From Gryllus longicercus (taxonomy: Eukaryota; Arthropoda; Insecta; Orthoptera; Gryllidae), in NCBI GenBank assembly GCA_038098605.1, contig JAZDUA010001193.1, positions 62,001 through 126,000 on the forward strand: a stretch of DNA of 64,000 nucleotides, in the 5' to 3' direction. Below, in pieces: positions 1 through 11,106 of this stretch. The translations under genes and the position numbers were made by a program. How positions within the stretch are numbered: position 1 is the first letter of the stretch; each line of letters begins with the position of its first letter. The notes under the pieces are model-generated. The model was not told the origin of the DNA, did no database searches, and saw only the letters and a list, made by a program, of their open reading frames with translations.

Positions 1-529
1 GTAATAGTTTAGGAGATAGAGCCGTTTGAATTAATAATTGTCAGAGCTTGCAAAATGCGAAAATACAAAGCTTTTATTTTAAGGTTCCTGGAGGCCACAT
101 TTCTCATCCGCAAATAAGAAACTTGACTTTTTCTTACACTACAAGAATTTAGAAATACACGCGTGTCTGTAGAATCGATATATGTTATATAGTTTGTGAA
201 AACTATATATTATTCCGTGTGCAAATTTCAGCGCTGTAGCTCTAATAGTTTAGGAGATAGAGCCATTTAAAGATCGACGAAGTTGTCCGATTTGAGCCAT
301 GGCACGGATTTTTTTGAAAACCACGGACCAAGCTCAAAAATTTATGGGAAATTCACTGGTGATATTCATTTTTCGATTAGAAACTTAGTTTTTAAGAAAA
401 TCGCAAAAGTATCGCCATTAGAGTCAATTTCTTCCTAGTAACTGTAGAATATTTCCATCTCATGCTCGTTCTGATTTTCGGAGAAACTTCGTTTAAGACT
501 CAGATTAAAGGCCAATATATATAATATTA

Positions 530-578
530 CGTGTGCAAATTTCAGCGCTGTAGCTGTAATAGTTTAGGAGATAGAGCC
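530..578 (+). repeat. 49-bp shared box, A copy (reference example)
   Basis: The box starts cgtgtgcaaatttcag, continues with the 8-bp palindrome cagcgctg (543-550) and tagctgtaatag, and ends ggagatagagcc. It recurs once at each monomer junction. Compared with the B copy at 771-819 it differs only at 556 (g here, c at 797). The following bases separate the two: gtttgaatt after A, atttaaag after B. Variants seen only in A copies include gcgttgtag (e.g. 2766) and cagggctg (e.g. 15533). A TA-rich tract precedes both copies. Confidence 0.9.
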
Positions 579-796
579 GTTTGAATTAATAATTGTCAGA
601 GCTTGCAAAATGCGAAAATACAAAGCTTTTATTTTAAGGTTCCTGGAGGCCACATTTCTCATCTGCAAATAAAAAACTTGACTTTTTCTTACACTACAAG
701 AATTTAGAAATACACGCGTGTCTGTAGAATCGATATATGTTATATAGTTTGTGAAAAATATATATTATTCCGTGTGCAAATTTCAGCGCTGTAGCT
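556..796 (+). repeat. Half A of the monomer (241 bp)
   Basis: This half runs from the gta position of the first box to just before the cta position of the second. The A-box to B-box distance is 241 bp (530 to 771). Variants in this half define monomer types: catttctc, cacttctc or caattctc near 655; actacaag, actgcaag or acttcaag near 693; gaaatacac or gaaaaacac; gtgaaaaat or gttaaaaat; and aatatatatt or aatgtatatt. The half keeps its length closely, apart from TA-number changes (two extra bases in all monomers of type c) and scattered 1-bp indels. Confidence 0.85.
712..721. repeat. 10-bp perfect palindrome in half A
   Basis: The sequence acacgcgtgt is its own reverse complement. It sits near the centre of half A in nearly every monomer. 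Exceptions are a 2-bp loss in monomer 8 (near 4050), acacacgtgt in monomers 16 and 37 (which keeps an 8-bp palindrome), cgcgtgtgtg in monomers 28, 31, 35 and 59, and aagcgtgcc in monomer 34. No function can be read from this; it is a candidate for a dimeric DNA-binding protein site or simply composition. Confidence 0.6.
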
Positions 797-819
797 CTAA
801 TAGTTTAGGAGATAGTGCC
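771..819 (+). repeat. 49-bp shared box, B copy (reference example)
   Basis: This is the second box of the monomer, 241 bp after the A copy and 314 bp before the next A copy. In most monomers it matches the A box at 48 of 49 positions; this particular copy also has gatagtgcc in place of gatagagcc at its right end. Variants seen only in B copies are gttctaatag (with the aagccatggctcgg haplotype of half B) and ttctgcgctg. On the reverse strand the box reads as the peptide ATALKFAH in one frame, which explains why chance open frames in this window share that string. Confidence 0.9.
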
Positions 820-1110
820 ATTTAAAGATCGACGAAGTTGTCCGATTTGAGCCATGGCACGGATTTTTTTGAAAACCACGGACCAAGCTCGAAAATTTAT
901 GGGAAATTCACTGGTGATATTCATTTTTCGATTAGAAACTTAGTTTTTAAGAAAATCGCAAAAGTATCGCCATTAGAGTCAATTTCATCCTAGTAACTGT
1001 AGAATATTTCCATCTCATGCTCGTTCTGATTTTCGGAGAAACTTCGTTTAAGACTCAGATTCAAGGCCAATATATATAATATTACGTGTGCAAATTTCAG
1101 CGCTGTAGCT
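797..1110 (+). repeat. Half B of the monomer (314 bp)
   Basis: This half runs from the cta position of the second box to the next gta. It has three main haplotypes. One has gagccatggcacgg with cactggtgat. One has aagccatggctcgg with cacaggtgat, usually preceded by gttctaatag in the box. One has gaatttgtcc with gccattgcacgg. The tail carries either tcggagaaac or ccgaggaac, then aagactc or aggactc, and ends in aaaggcc, aaatgcc or tcaaggcc. These linked sets are how higher-order blocks can be traced by eye. Confidence 0.85.
1069..1084. repeat. TA tract closing the monomer
   Basis: An alternating TA run of about 16 bases lies immediately before each A box, and a similar run precedes each B box. 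The repeat number varies: two extra bases near 2740, 38807 and 42137, and four extra near 45466, 57120 and 60452. These length changes account for several of the monomers that are not exactly 555 bp. Confidence 0.7.
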
Positions 1111-2777
1111 GTAATAGTTTAGGAGATAGAGCCGTTTGAATTAATAATTGTCAGAGCTTGCAAAATGCGAAAATACAAAGCTTTTATTTTAAGGTTCCTG
1201 GAGGCCACATTTCTCATCCGCAAATAAAAAACTTGACTTTTTCTTACACTACAAGAATTTAGAAATACACGCGTGTCTGTAGAATCGATATATGTTATAT
1301 AGTTTGTGAAAAATATATATTATTCCGTGTGCAAATTTCAGCGCTGTAGCTCAAATAGTTTAGGAGATAGAGCCATTTAAAGATCGACGAAGTTGTCCGA
1401 TTTGAGCCATGGCACGGATTTTTTTGAAAACCACGGACCAAGCTCAAAAATTTATGGGAAATTCACTGGTGATATTCATTTTTCGATTAGAAACTTAGTT
1501 TTTAAGAAAATCGCAAAAGTATCGCCATTAGAGTCAATTTCTTCCTAGTAACTGTAGAATATTTCCATCTCATGCTCGTTCTGATTTTCGGAGAAACTTC
1601 GTTTAGGACTCAGATTAAATGCCAATATATATAATATTACGGGTGCAAATTTCAGCGCTGTAGCTGTAATAGTTTAGGAGATAGAGCCGTTTGAATTAAT
1701 AATTGTCAGAGCTTGCAAAATGCGAAAATACAAAGCTTTTATTTTAAGGTTCCTGGAGGCCACACTTCTCATCCGCAAATAAAAAACTTGACTTTTTCTT
1801 ACACTGCAAGAATTTAGAAATACACGCGTGTCTGTAGAATCGATATATGTTATATAGTTTGTGAAAAATGCATATTATTCCGTGTGCAAATTTCAGCGCT
1901 GTAGCTCTAATAGTTTAGGAGATAGAGCCATTTAAAGATCGACGAATTTGTCCGATTTGAGCCATTGCACGGATTTTTTTGAAAACCACGGACCAAGCTC
2001 GAAAATTTATGGGAAATTCACTGGTGATATTCATTTTTCGATTAGAAACTTAGTTTTTAAGAAAATCGCAAAAGTATCGCCATTAGAGTCAATTTCTTCC
2101 TAGTAACTGTAGAATATTTCCATCTCATGCTCGTTCTGATTTTCGGAGAAACTTCGTTTAAGACTCAGATTCAAGGCCAATATATATAATATTACGTGTG
2201 CAAATTTCAGCGCTGTAGCTGTAATAGTTTAGGAGATAGAGCCGTTTGAATTAATAATTGTCAGAGCTTGCAAAATGCGAAAATACAAAGCTTTTATTTT
2301 AAGGTTCCTGGAGGCCACACTTCTCATCCGCAAATAAAAAACTTGACTTTTTCTTACACTGCAAGAATTTAGAAATACACGCGTGTCTGTAGAATCGATA
2401 TATGTTATATAGTTTGTGAAAAATGTATATTATTCCGTGTGCAAATTTCAGCGCTGTAGCTCTAATAGTTTAGGAGATAGAGCCATTTAAAGATCGACGA
2501 ATTTGTCCGATTTAAGCCATTGCACGGATTTTTTTGAAAACCACGGACCAAGCTCGTAAATTTATGGGAAATTCACTGGTGATATTCATTTTTCGATTAG
2601 AAACTTAGTTTTTAAGAAAATCGCAAAAGTATCGCCATTAGAGTCAATTTCTTCCTAGTAACTGTAGAATATTTCCATCTCATGCTCGTTCTGATTTTCG
2701 GAGAAACTTCGCTTAAGACTCAGATTAAAGGCCAATATATATATAATATTACGTGTGCAAATTTCAGCGTTGTAGCT

Positions 2778-3887
2778 GTAATAGTTTAGGAGATAGAGCC
2801 GTTTGAATTAATAATTGTCAGAGCTTGCAAAATGCGAAAATACAAAGCTTTTATTTTAAGGTTCCTGGAGGCCACAATTCTCATCCGCAAATAAAAAACT
2901 TGACTTTTTCTTACACTACAAGAATTTAGAAAAACACGCGTGTCTGTAGAATCGATATATGTTATATAGTTTGTGAAAAATATATATTATTCCGTGTGCA
3001 AATTTCAGCGCTGTAGCTCTAATAGTTTAGGAGATAGAGCCATTTAAAGATCGACGAAATTGTCCGATTTGAGCCATGGCACGGATTTTTTTGAAAACCA
3101 CGGACCAAGCTCGAAAATTTATGGGAAATTCACTGGTGATATTCATTTTTCGATTAGAAACTTAGTTTTTAAGAAAATCGCAAAAGTATCGCCATTAGAG
3201 TCAATTTCTTCCTAGTAACTGTAGAATATTTCCATCTCATGCTCGTTCTGATTTTCCGAGGAACTTCGTTTAGGACTCAGATTAAAGGCCAATATATATA
3301 ATATTACGTGTGCAAATTTCAGCGCTGTAGCTGTAATAGTTTAGGAGATAGAGCCGTTTGAATTAATAATTGTCAGAGCTTGCAAAATGCGAAAATACAA
3401 AGCTTTTATTTTAAGGTTCCTGGAGGCCACATTTCTCATCCGCAAATAAAAAACTTGACTTTTTCTCACACTACAAGAATTTTGAAATACACGCGTGTCT
3501 GTAGAAACGATATATGTTATATAGTTTGTTAAAAATATATATTATTCCGTGTGCAAATTTCTGCGCTGTAGTTCTAATAGTTTAGGAGATAGAGCCATTT
3601 AAAGATCGACGAAGTTGTCCGATTTGAGCCATGGCACGGATTTTTTTGAAAACCACGGACCAAGCTCAAAAATTTATGGGAAATTCACTGGTGATATTCA
3701 TTTTTCGATTAGAAACTTAGTTTTTAAGAAAATCGCAAAAGTATCGCCATTAGAGTCAATTTCTTCCTAGTAACTGTAGAATATTTCCATCTCATGCTCG
3801 TTCTGATTTTCGGAGAAACTTCGTTTAGGACTCAGATTAAAGGCCAATATATATAATATTACGTGTGCAAATTTAAGCGCTGTAGCT
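2778..3887 (+). repeat. Two-monomer block, copy 1 (monomers 6-7)
   Basis: The first monomer has ccacaattctc, gaaaaacac, gaaattgtccg and ccgaggaac. The second has gaattttgaa, gttaaaaat, ttctgcgctg and gttctaatag. In this copy the second monomer then switches to gagccatggcacgg with cactggtgat; copies 2 and 3 continue with aagccatggctcgg and cacaggtgat. It is therefore a recombinant monomer. Confidence 0.75.
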
Positions 3888-4440
3888 GTAATAGTTTAGG
3901 AGATAGAGCCGTTTGAATTAATAATTGTCAGAGCTTGCAAAATGCGAAAATACAAAGCTTTTATTTTAAGGTTCCTGGAGGCCACATTTCTCATCCGCAA
4001 ATAAAAAACTTGACTTTTTCTTACACTACAAGAATTTAGAAAAACACGCGTCTGTAGAATCGATATATGTTATATTGTTTGTTAAAAATATATATTATTC
4101 CGTGTGCAAATTTCAGCGCTGTAGCTCTAATAGTTTAGGAGATAGAGCCATTTAAAGATCGACGAATTTGTCCGATTTAAGCCATTGCACGGATTTTTTT
4201 GAAAACCACGGACCAAGCTCGTAAATTTATGGGAAATTCACTGGTGATATTCATTTTTCGATTAGAAACTTAGTTTTTAAGAAAATCGCAAAAGTATCGC
4301 CATTAGAGTCAATTTCTTCCTAGTAACTGTAGAATATTTCCATCTCATGCTCGTTCTGATTTTCGGAGAAACTTCGTTTAAGACTCAGATTATAGGCCAA
4401 TATATATAATATTACGTGTGCAAATTTCAGCGCTGTAGCT

Positions 4441-6661
4441 GTAATAGTTTAGGAGATAGAGCCGTTTGAATTAATAATTGTCAGAGCTTGCAAAATGCGA
4501 AAATACAAAGCTTTTATTTTAAGGTTCCTGGAGGCCACATTTCTCATCCGCAAATAAAAAACTTGACTTTTTCTTACACTGCAAGAATTTAGAAATACAC
4601 GCGTGTCTGTAGAATCGATATATGTTATATAGTTTGTGAAAAATGTATATTATTCCGTGTGCAAATTTCAGCGCTGTAGCTCTAATAGTTTAGGAGATAG
4701 AGCCATTTAAAGATCGACGAATTTGTCCGATTTGAGCCATTGCACGGATTTTTTTGAAAACCACGGACCAAGCTCGTAAATTTATGGGAAATTCACTGGT
4801 GATATTCATTTTTCGATTAGAAACTTAGTTTTTAAGAAAATCGCAAAAGTATCGCCATTAGAGTCAATTTCTTCCTAGTAACTGTAGAATATTTCCATCT
4901 CATGCTCGTTCTGATTTTCGGAGAAACTTCGTTTAAGACTCAGATTAAAGGCCAATATATATAATATTACGTGTGCAAATTTCAGCGTTGTAGCTGTAAT
5001 AGTTTAGGAGATAGAGCCGTTTGAATTAATAATTGTCAGAGCTTGCAAAATGCGAAAATACAAAGCTTTTATTTTAAGGTTCCTGGAGGCCACAATTCTC
5101 ATCCGCAAATAAAAAACTTGACTTTTTCTTACACTACAAGAATTTAGAAATACACGCGTGTCTGTAGAATCGATATATGTTATATAGTTTGTTAAAAATA
5201 TATATTATTCCTTGTGCAAATTTCAGCGCTGTAGTTCTAATAGTTTAGGAGATAGAGCCATTTAAAGATCGACGAAGTTGTCCGATTTAAGCCATGGCTC
5301 GGATTTTTTTGAAAACCACGGACCAAGCTCGTAATTTTATGGGAAATTCACAGGTGATATTCATTTTTCGATTAGAAACTTAGTTTTTAAGAAAATCGCA
5401 AAAGTATCGCCATTAGAGTCAATTTCTTCCTAGTAACTGTAGAATATTTCCATCTCATGCTCGTTCTGATTTTCGGAGAAACTTCGTTTAGGACTCAGAT
5501 TAAATGCCAATATATATAATATTACGTGTGCAAATTTCAGCGCTGTAGCTGTAATAGTTTAGGAGATAGAGCCGTTTGAATTAATAATTGTCAGAGCTTG
5601 CAAAATGCGAAAATACAAAGCTTTTATTTTAAGGTTCCTGGAGGCCACATTTCTCATCTGCAAATAAAAAACTTGACTTTTTCTTACACTACAAGAATTT
5701 AGAAAAACACGCGTGTCTGTAGAATCGATATATGTTATATAGTTTGTGAAAAATATATATTATTCCGTGTGCAAATTTCAGCGCTGTAGCTCTAATAGTT
5801 TAGGAGATAGTGCTATTTAAAGATCGACGAAGTTGTCCGATTTGAGCCATGGTACGGATTTTTTTGAAAACCACGGACCAAGCTCGAAAATTTATGGGAA
5901 ATTCACTGGTGATATTCATTTTTCGATTAGAAACTTAGTTTTTAAGAAAATCGCAAAAGTATCGCCATTAGAGTCAATTTCTTCCTAGTAAACTGTAGAA
6001 TATTTCCATCTCATGCTCGTTCTGATTTTCGGAGAAACTTCGTTTAAGACTCAGATTCAAGGCCAATATATATAATATTACGTGTGCAAATTTCAGCGCT
6101 GTAGCTGTAATAGTTTAGGAGATAGAGCCGTTTGAATTAATAATTGTCAGAGCTTGCAAAATGCGAAAATACAAAGCTTTTATTTTAAGGTTCCTGGAGG
6201 CCACATTTCTCATCCGCATATAAAAAACTTGACTTTTTCTTACACTACAAGAATTTAGAAATACACGCGTGTCTGTAGAATCGATATATGTTATATAGTT
6301 TGTGAAAAATATATATTATTCCGTGTGCAAATTTCAGCGCTGTAGCTCTAATAGTTTAGGAGATAGAGCCATTTAAAGATCGACGAAGTTGTCCGATTTG
6401 AGCCATGGCACGGATTTTTTTGAAAACCACGGACCAAGCTCAAAAATTTATGGGAAATTCACTGGTGATATTCATTTTTCGATTAGAAACTTAGTTTTTA
6501 AGAAAATCGCAAAAGTATCGCCATTAGAGTCAATTTCTTCCTAGTAACTGTAGAATATTTCCATCTCATGCTCGTTCTGATTTTCGGAGAAACTTCGTTT
6601 AGGACTCAGATTAAATGCCAATATATATAATATTACGTGTGCAAATTTCAGCGCTGTAGCT
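4441..6661 (+). repeat. Four-monomer block, copy 1 (monomers 9-12)
   Basis: Monomer order: one with actgcaag, aatgtatatt and gccattgcacgg; one with gcgttgtag, ccacaattctc and aagccatggctcgg; one with catctgcaaat and gattcaagg; and one ending aggactcagattaaatgcc. The same order returns at 8887. Private changes of this copy include ccttgtgc near 5212, gatagtgct near 5814, an extra a near 5991 and gcatataa near 6218. Confidence 0.8.
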
Positions 6662-7220
6662 GTAATAGTTTAGGAGATAGAGCCGTTTGAATTAATAATT
6701 GTCAGAGCTTGCAAAATGCGAAAATACAACGCTTTTTTTTAAGGTTCCTGGAGGCCACACTTCTCATCCGCAAATAAAAAACTTGACTTTTTCTTACACT
6801 GCAAGAATTTAGAAATACACGCGTGTCTGTAGAATCGATATATGTTATATAGTTTGTGAAAAATGTATATTATTCCGTGTGCAAATTTCAGCGCTGTAGC
6901 TCTAATAGTTTAGGAGATAGAGCCATTTAAAGATCGACGAAGTTGTCCGATTTGAGCCATGGCACGGATTTTTTTGAAAACCACGGACCAAGCTCGAAAA
7001 TTTATGGGAAATTCACTGGTGATATTCATTTTTCGATTAGAAACTTAGTTTTTAAGAAAATCGCAAAAGTATCGCCATTAGAGTCAATTTCTTCCTAGTT
7101 AAATGCTAGTAGAATATTTCCATCTCATGCTCGTTCTGATTTTCGGAGAAACTTCGTTTAAGACTCAGATTAAAGGCCAATATATATAATATTACGTGTG
7201 CAAATTTCAGCGCTGTAGCT

Positions 7221-8331
7221 GTAATAGTTTAGGAGATAGAGCCGTTTGAATTAATAATTGTCAGAGCTTGCAAAATGCGAAAATACAAAGCTTTTATTTT
7301 AAGGTTCCTGGAGGCCACATTTCTCATCCGCAAATAAAAAACTTGACTTTTTCTTACACTACAAGAATTTAGAAAAACACGCGTGTCTGTAGAATCGATA
7401 TATGTTATATAGTTTGTGAAAAAATATATATTATTCCGTGTGCAAATTTCAGCGCTGTAGCTCTAATAGTTTAGGAGATAGAGCCATTTAAAGATCGACG
7501 AAATTGTCCGATTTGAGCCATGGCACGGATTTTTTTGAAAACCACGGACCAAGCTCGAAAATTTATGGGAAATTCACTGGTGATATTCATTTTTCGATTA
7601 GAAACTTAGTTTTTAAGAAAATCGCAAAAGTATCGCCATTAGAGTCAATTTCTTCCTAGTAACTGTAGAATATTTCCATCTCATGCTCGTTCTGATTTTC
7701 CGAGGAACTTCGTTTAGGACTCAGATTAAAGGCCAATATATATAATATTACGTGTGCAAATTTCAGCGCTGTAGCTGTAATAGTTTAGGAGATAGAGCCG
7801 TTTGAATTAATAATTGTCAGAGCTTGCAAAATGCGAAAATACAAAGCTTTTATTTTAAGGTTCCTGGAGGCCACATTTCTCATCCGCAAATAAAAAACTT
7901 GACTTTTTCTTACACTACAAGAATTTTGAAATACACGCGTGTCTGTAGAATCGATATATGTTATATAGTTTGTTAAAAATATATATTATTCCGTGTGCAA
8001 ATTTCTGCGCTGTAGTTCTAATAGTTTAGGAGATAGAGCCATTTAAAGATCGACGAAGTTGTCCGATTTAAGCCATGGCTCGGATTTTTTTGAAAACCAC
8101 GGACCAAGCTCGAAATTTTATGGGAAATTCACAGGTGATATTCATTTTTCGATTAGAAACTTAGTTTTTAAGAAAATCGCAAAAGTATCGCCATTAGAGT
8201 CAATTTCTTCCTAGTAACTGTAGAATATTTCCATCTCATGCTCGTTCTGATTTTCCGAGGAACTTCGTTTAGGACTCAGATTAAAGGCCAACATATATAA
8301 TATTACGTGTGCAAATTTCAGTGCTGTAGCT
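7221..8331 (+). repeat. Two-monomer block, copy 2 (monomers 14-15)
   Basis: This has the same first-monomer markers (gaaaaacac, gaaattgtccg, ccgaggaac) and second-monomer markers (gaattttgaa, ttctgcgctg, gttctaatag) as 2778-3887. It continues in the usual aagccatggctcgg and cacaggtgat haplotype and ends in the rare ccaacatata. One extra a lies near 7420. Confidence 0.75.
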
Positions 8332-9380
8332 GTAATAGTTTAGGAGATAGAGCCGTTTGAATTAATAATTGTCAGAGCTTGCAAAATGCGAAAATACAAA
8401 GCTATTATTTTAAGGTTCCTGGAGGCCACATTTCTCATCCGCAAATAAGAAACTTGACTTTTTCTTACACTACAAGAATTTAGAAATACACACGTGTCTG
8501 TAGAATCGATATATGTTATATAGTTTGTGAAAAATATATATTATTCCGTGTGCAAATTTCAGCGCTGTAGCTCTAATAGTTTAGGAGATAGAGCCATTTA
8601 AAGATCGACGAAGTTGTCCGATTTGAGCCATGGCACGGATTTTTTTGAAAACCACGGACCAAGCTCAAAAATTTATGGGAAATTCACTGGTGATATTCAT
8701 TTTTCGATTAGAAACTTAGTTTTTAAGAAAATCGCAAAAGTATCGCCATTAGAGTCAATTTCTTCCTAGTAACTGTAGAATATTTCCATCTCATGCTCGT
8801 TCTGATTTTCGGAGAAACTTCGTTTAGGACTCAGATTAAATACCAATATATATAATATTACGTGTGCAAATTTCAGCGCTGTAGCTGTAATAGTTTAGGA
8901 GATAGAGCCGTTTGAATTAATAATTGTCAGAGCTTGCAAAATGCGAAAATACAAAGCTTTTATTTTAAGGTTCCTGGAGGCCACATTTCTCATCCGCAAA
9001 TAAAAAACTTGACTTTTTCTTACACTGCAAGAATTTAGAAATACACGCGTGTCTGTAGAATCGATATATGTTATATAGTTTGTGAAAAATGTATATTATT
9101 CCGTGTGCAAACTTCAGCGCTGTAGCTCTAATAGTTTAGGAGATAGAGCCATTTAAAGATCGACGAATTTGTCCGATTTGAGCCATTGCACGGATTTTTT
9201 TGAAAACCACGGACCAAGCTCGTAAATTTATGGGAAATTCACTGGTGATATTCATTTTTCGATTAGAAACTTAGTTTTTAAGAAAATCGCAAAAGTATCG
9301 CCATTAGAGTCAATTTCTTCCTAGTAACTGTAGAATATTTCCATCTCATGCTCGTTCTGATTTTCGGAGAAACTTCGTTT
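8170..9380 (+). repeat. ~1.2-kb segment duplicated at 19821-21030 (left copy)
   Basis: Rare shared changes in order are ccaacatata (8289), cagtgctgtag, gctattatttt, caaataagaaac, acacacgtgt, attaaatacc and aaacttcagc. All return in the same order 11651 bp further right, equal to 21 monomers less 4 bases. Left and right ends are approximate: they are the last and first diagnostic differences around the match. Confidence 0.8.
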
Positions 9381-11106
9381 AAGACTCAGATTAAAGGCCA
9401 ATATATATAATATTACGTGTGCAAATTTCAGCGTTGTAGCTGTAATAGTTTAGGAGATAGAGCCGTTTGAATTAATAATTGTCAGAGCTTGCAAAATGCG
9501 AAAATACAAAGCTTTTATTTTAAGGTTCCTGGAGGCCACAATTCTCATCCGCAAATAAAAAACTTGACTTTTTCTTACACTACAAGAATTTAGAAATACA
9601 CGCGTGTCTGTAGAATCGATATATGTTATATAGTTTGTTAAAAATATATATTATTCCGTGTGCAAATTTCAGCGCTGTAGTTCTAATAGTTTAGGAGATA
9701 GAGCCATTTAAAGATCGACGAAGTTGTCCGATTTAAGCCATGGCTCGGATTTTTTTGAAAACCACGGACTAAGCTCGTAATTTTATGGGAAATTCACAGG
9801 TGATATTCATTTTTCGATTAGAAACTTAGTTTTTAAGAAAATCGCAAAAGTATCGCCATTAGAGTCAATTTCTTCCTAGTAACTGTAGAATATTTCCATC
9901 TCATGCTCGTTCTGATTTTCGGAGAAACTTCGTTTAGGACTCAGATTAAATGCCAATATATATAATATTACGTGTGCAAATTTCAGCGCTGTAGCTGTAA
10001 TAGTTTAGGAGATAGAGCCGTTTGAATTAATAATTGTCAGAGCTTGCAAAATGCGAAAATACAAAGCTTTTATTTTAAGGTTCCTGGAGGCCACATTTCT
10101 CATCTGCAAATAAAAAACTTGACTTTTTCTTACACTACAAGAATTTAGAAATACACGCGTGTCTGTAGAATCGATATATGTTATATAGTTTGTGAAAAAT
10201 ATATATTATTCCGTGTGCAAATTTCAGCGCTGTAGCTCTAATAGTTTAGGAGATAGTGCCATTTAAAGATCGACGAAGTTGTCCGATTTGAGCCATGGCA
10301 CGGATTTTTTTGAAAACCACGGACCAAGCTAGAAAATTTATGGGAAATTCACTGGTGATATTCATTTTTCGATTAGAAACTTAGTTTTTAAGAAAATCGC
10401 AAAAGTATCGCCATTAGAGTCAATTTCTTCCTAGTAACTGTAGAATATTTCCATCTCATGCTCGTTCTGATTTTCGGAGAAACTTCGTTTAAGACTCAGA
10501 TTCAAGGCCAATATATATAATATTACGTGTGCAAATTTCAGCGCTGTAGCTGTAATAGTTTAGGAGATAGAGCCGTTTGAATTAATAATTGTCAGAGCTT
10601 GCAAAATGCGAAAATACAAAGCTTTTATTTTAAGGTTCCTGGAGGCCACATTTCTCATCCGCAAATAAAAAACTTGACTTTTTCTTACACTACAAGAATT
10701 TAGAAATACACGCGTGTCTGTAGAATCGATATATGTTATATAGTTTGTGAAAAATATATATTATTCCGTGTGCCAATTTCAGCGCTGTAGCTCTAATAGT
10801 TTAGGAGATAGAGCCATTTAAAGATCGACGAAGTTGTCCGATTTGAGCCATGGCACGGATTTTTTTGAAAACCACGGACCAAGCTCAAAAATTTATGGGA
10901 AATTCACTGGTGATATTCATTTTTCGATTAGAAACTTAGTTTTTAAGAAAATCGCAAAAGTATCGCCATTAGAGTCAATTTCTTCCTAGTAACTGTAGAA
11001 TATTTCCATCTCATGCTCGTTCTGATTTTCGGAGAAACTTCGTTTAGGACTCAGATTAAATGCCAATATATATAATATTACGTGTGCATATTTCAGCGCT
11101 GTAGCT
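8887..11106 (+). repeat. Four-monomer block, copy 2 (monomers 17-20)
   Basis: This repeats the series at 4441-6661 with an offset of 4446 bp. Private changes are aaacttcagc near 9110, ggactaagc near 9767, gctagaaaat near 10328 and gtgccaatttc near 10770. Its first monomer also belongs to the duplication with 20538. Confidence 0.8.

Larger units (their letters stand above)
556..1110 (+). repeat. Reference satellite monomer (monomer 2), 555 bp
   Basis: This is a typical full-length unit, phased at gtaatagtttagg. In order it contains: the right part of the first 49-bp box; a tract with gcttgcaaaatgcg, ttcctggaggccac and aaacttgactttttc; a 10-bp palindrome; a TA-rich stretch; the second box; then a longer tract with tttgagccatggcacgg, seven T's, gggaaattcactggtgat, gtatcgccattagagtc and cttcgtttaagactcag; and a closing TA tract leading to the next box. 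Local markers of this copy are catctgcaaat at 660, gatagtgcc at 811 and gattcaagg at 1058. The same three recur (the second as gatagtgct in one copy) in monomers 11 and 19. Confidence 0.95.

Noticed and set aside
1042..1058. Possible CENP-B-box-like motif in half B (cttcgtttaagactcag)
   Set aside because: Against the mammalian core TTCG-4-A-2-CGGG it matches TTCG, A and C but not the final GGG, six of nine positions. Many monomers have aggactc, which also loses the A. A chance match in AT-rich DNA is as likely.
1069..1084. TATA-box promoters before each box
   Set aside because: TA-rich tracts occur before every box, but nothing downstream resembles a gene or a defined RNA, and such tracts are expected in sequence of this composition. 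Transcription of the satellite cannot be judged from sequence.
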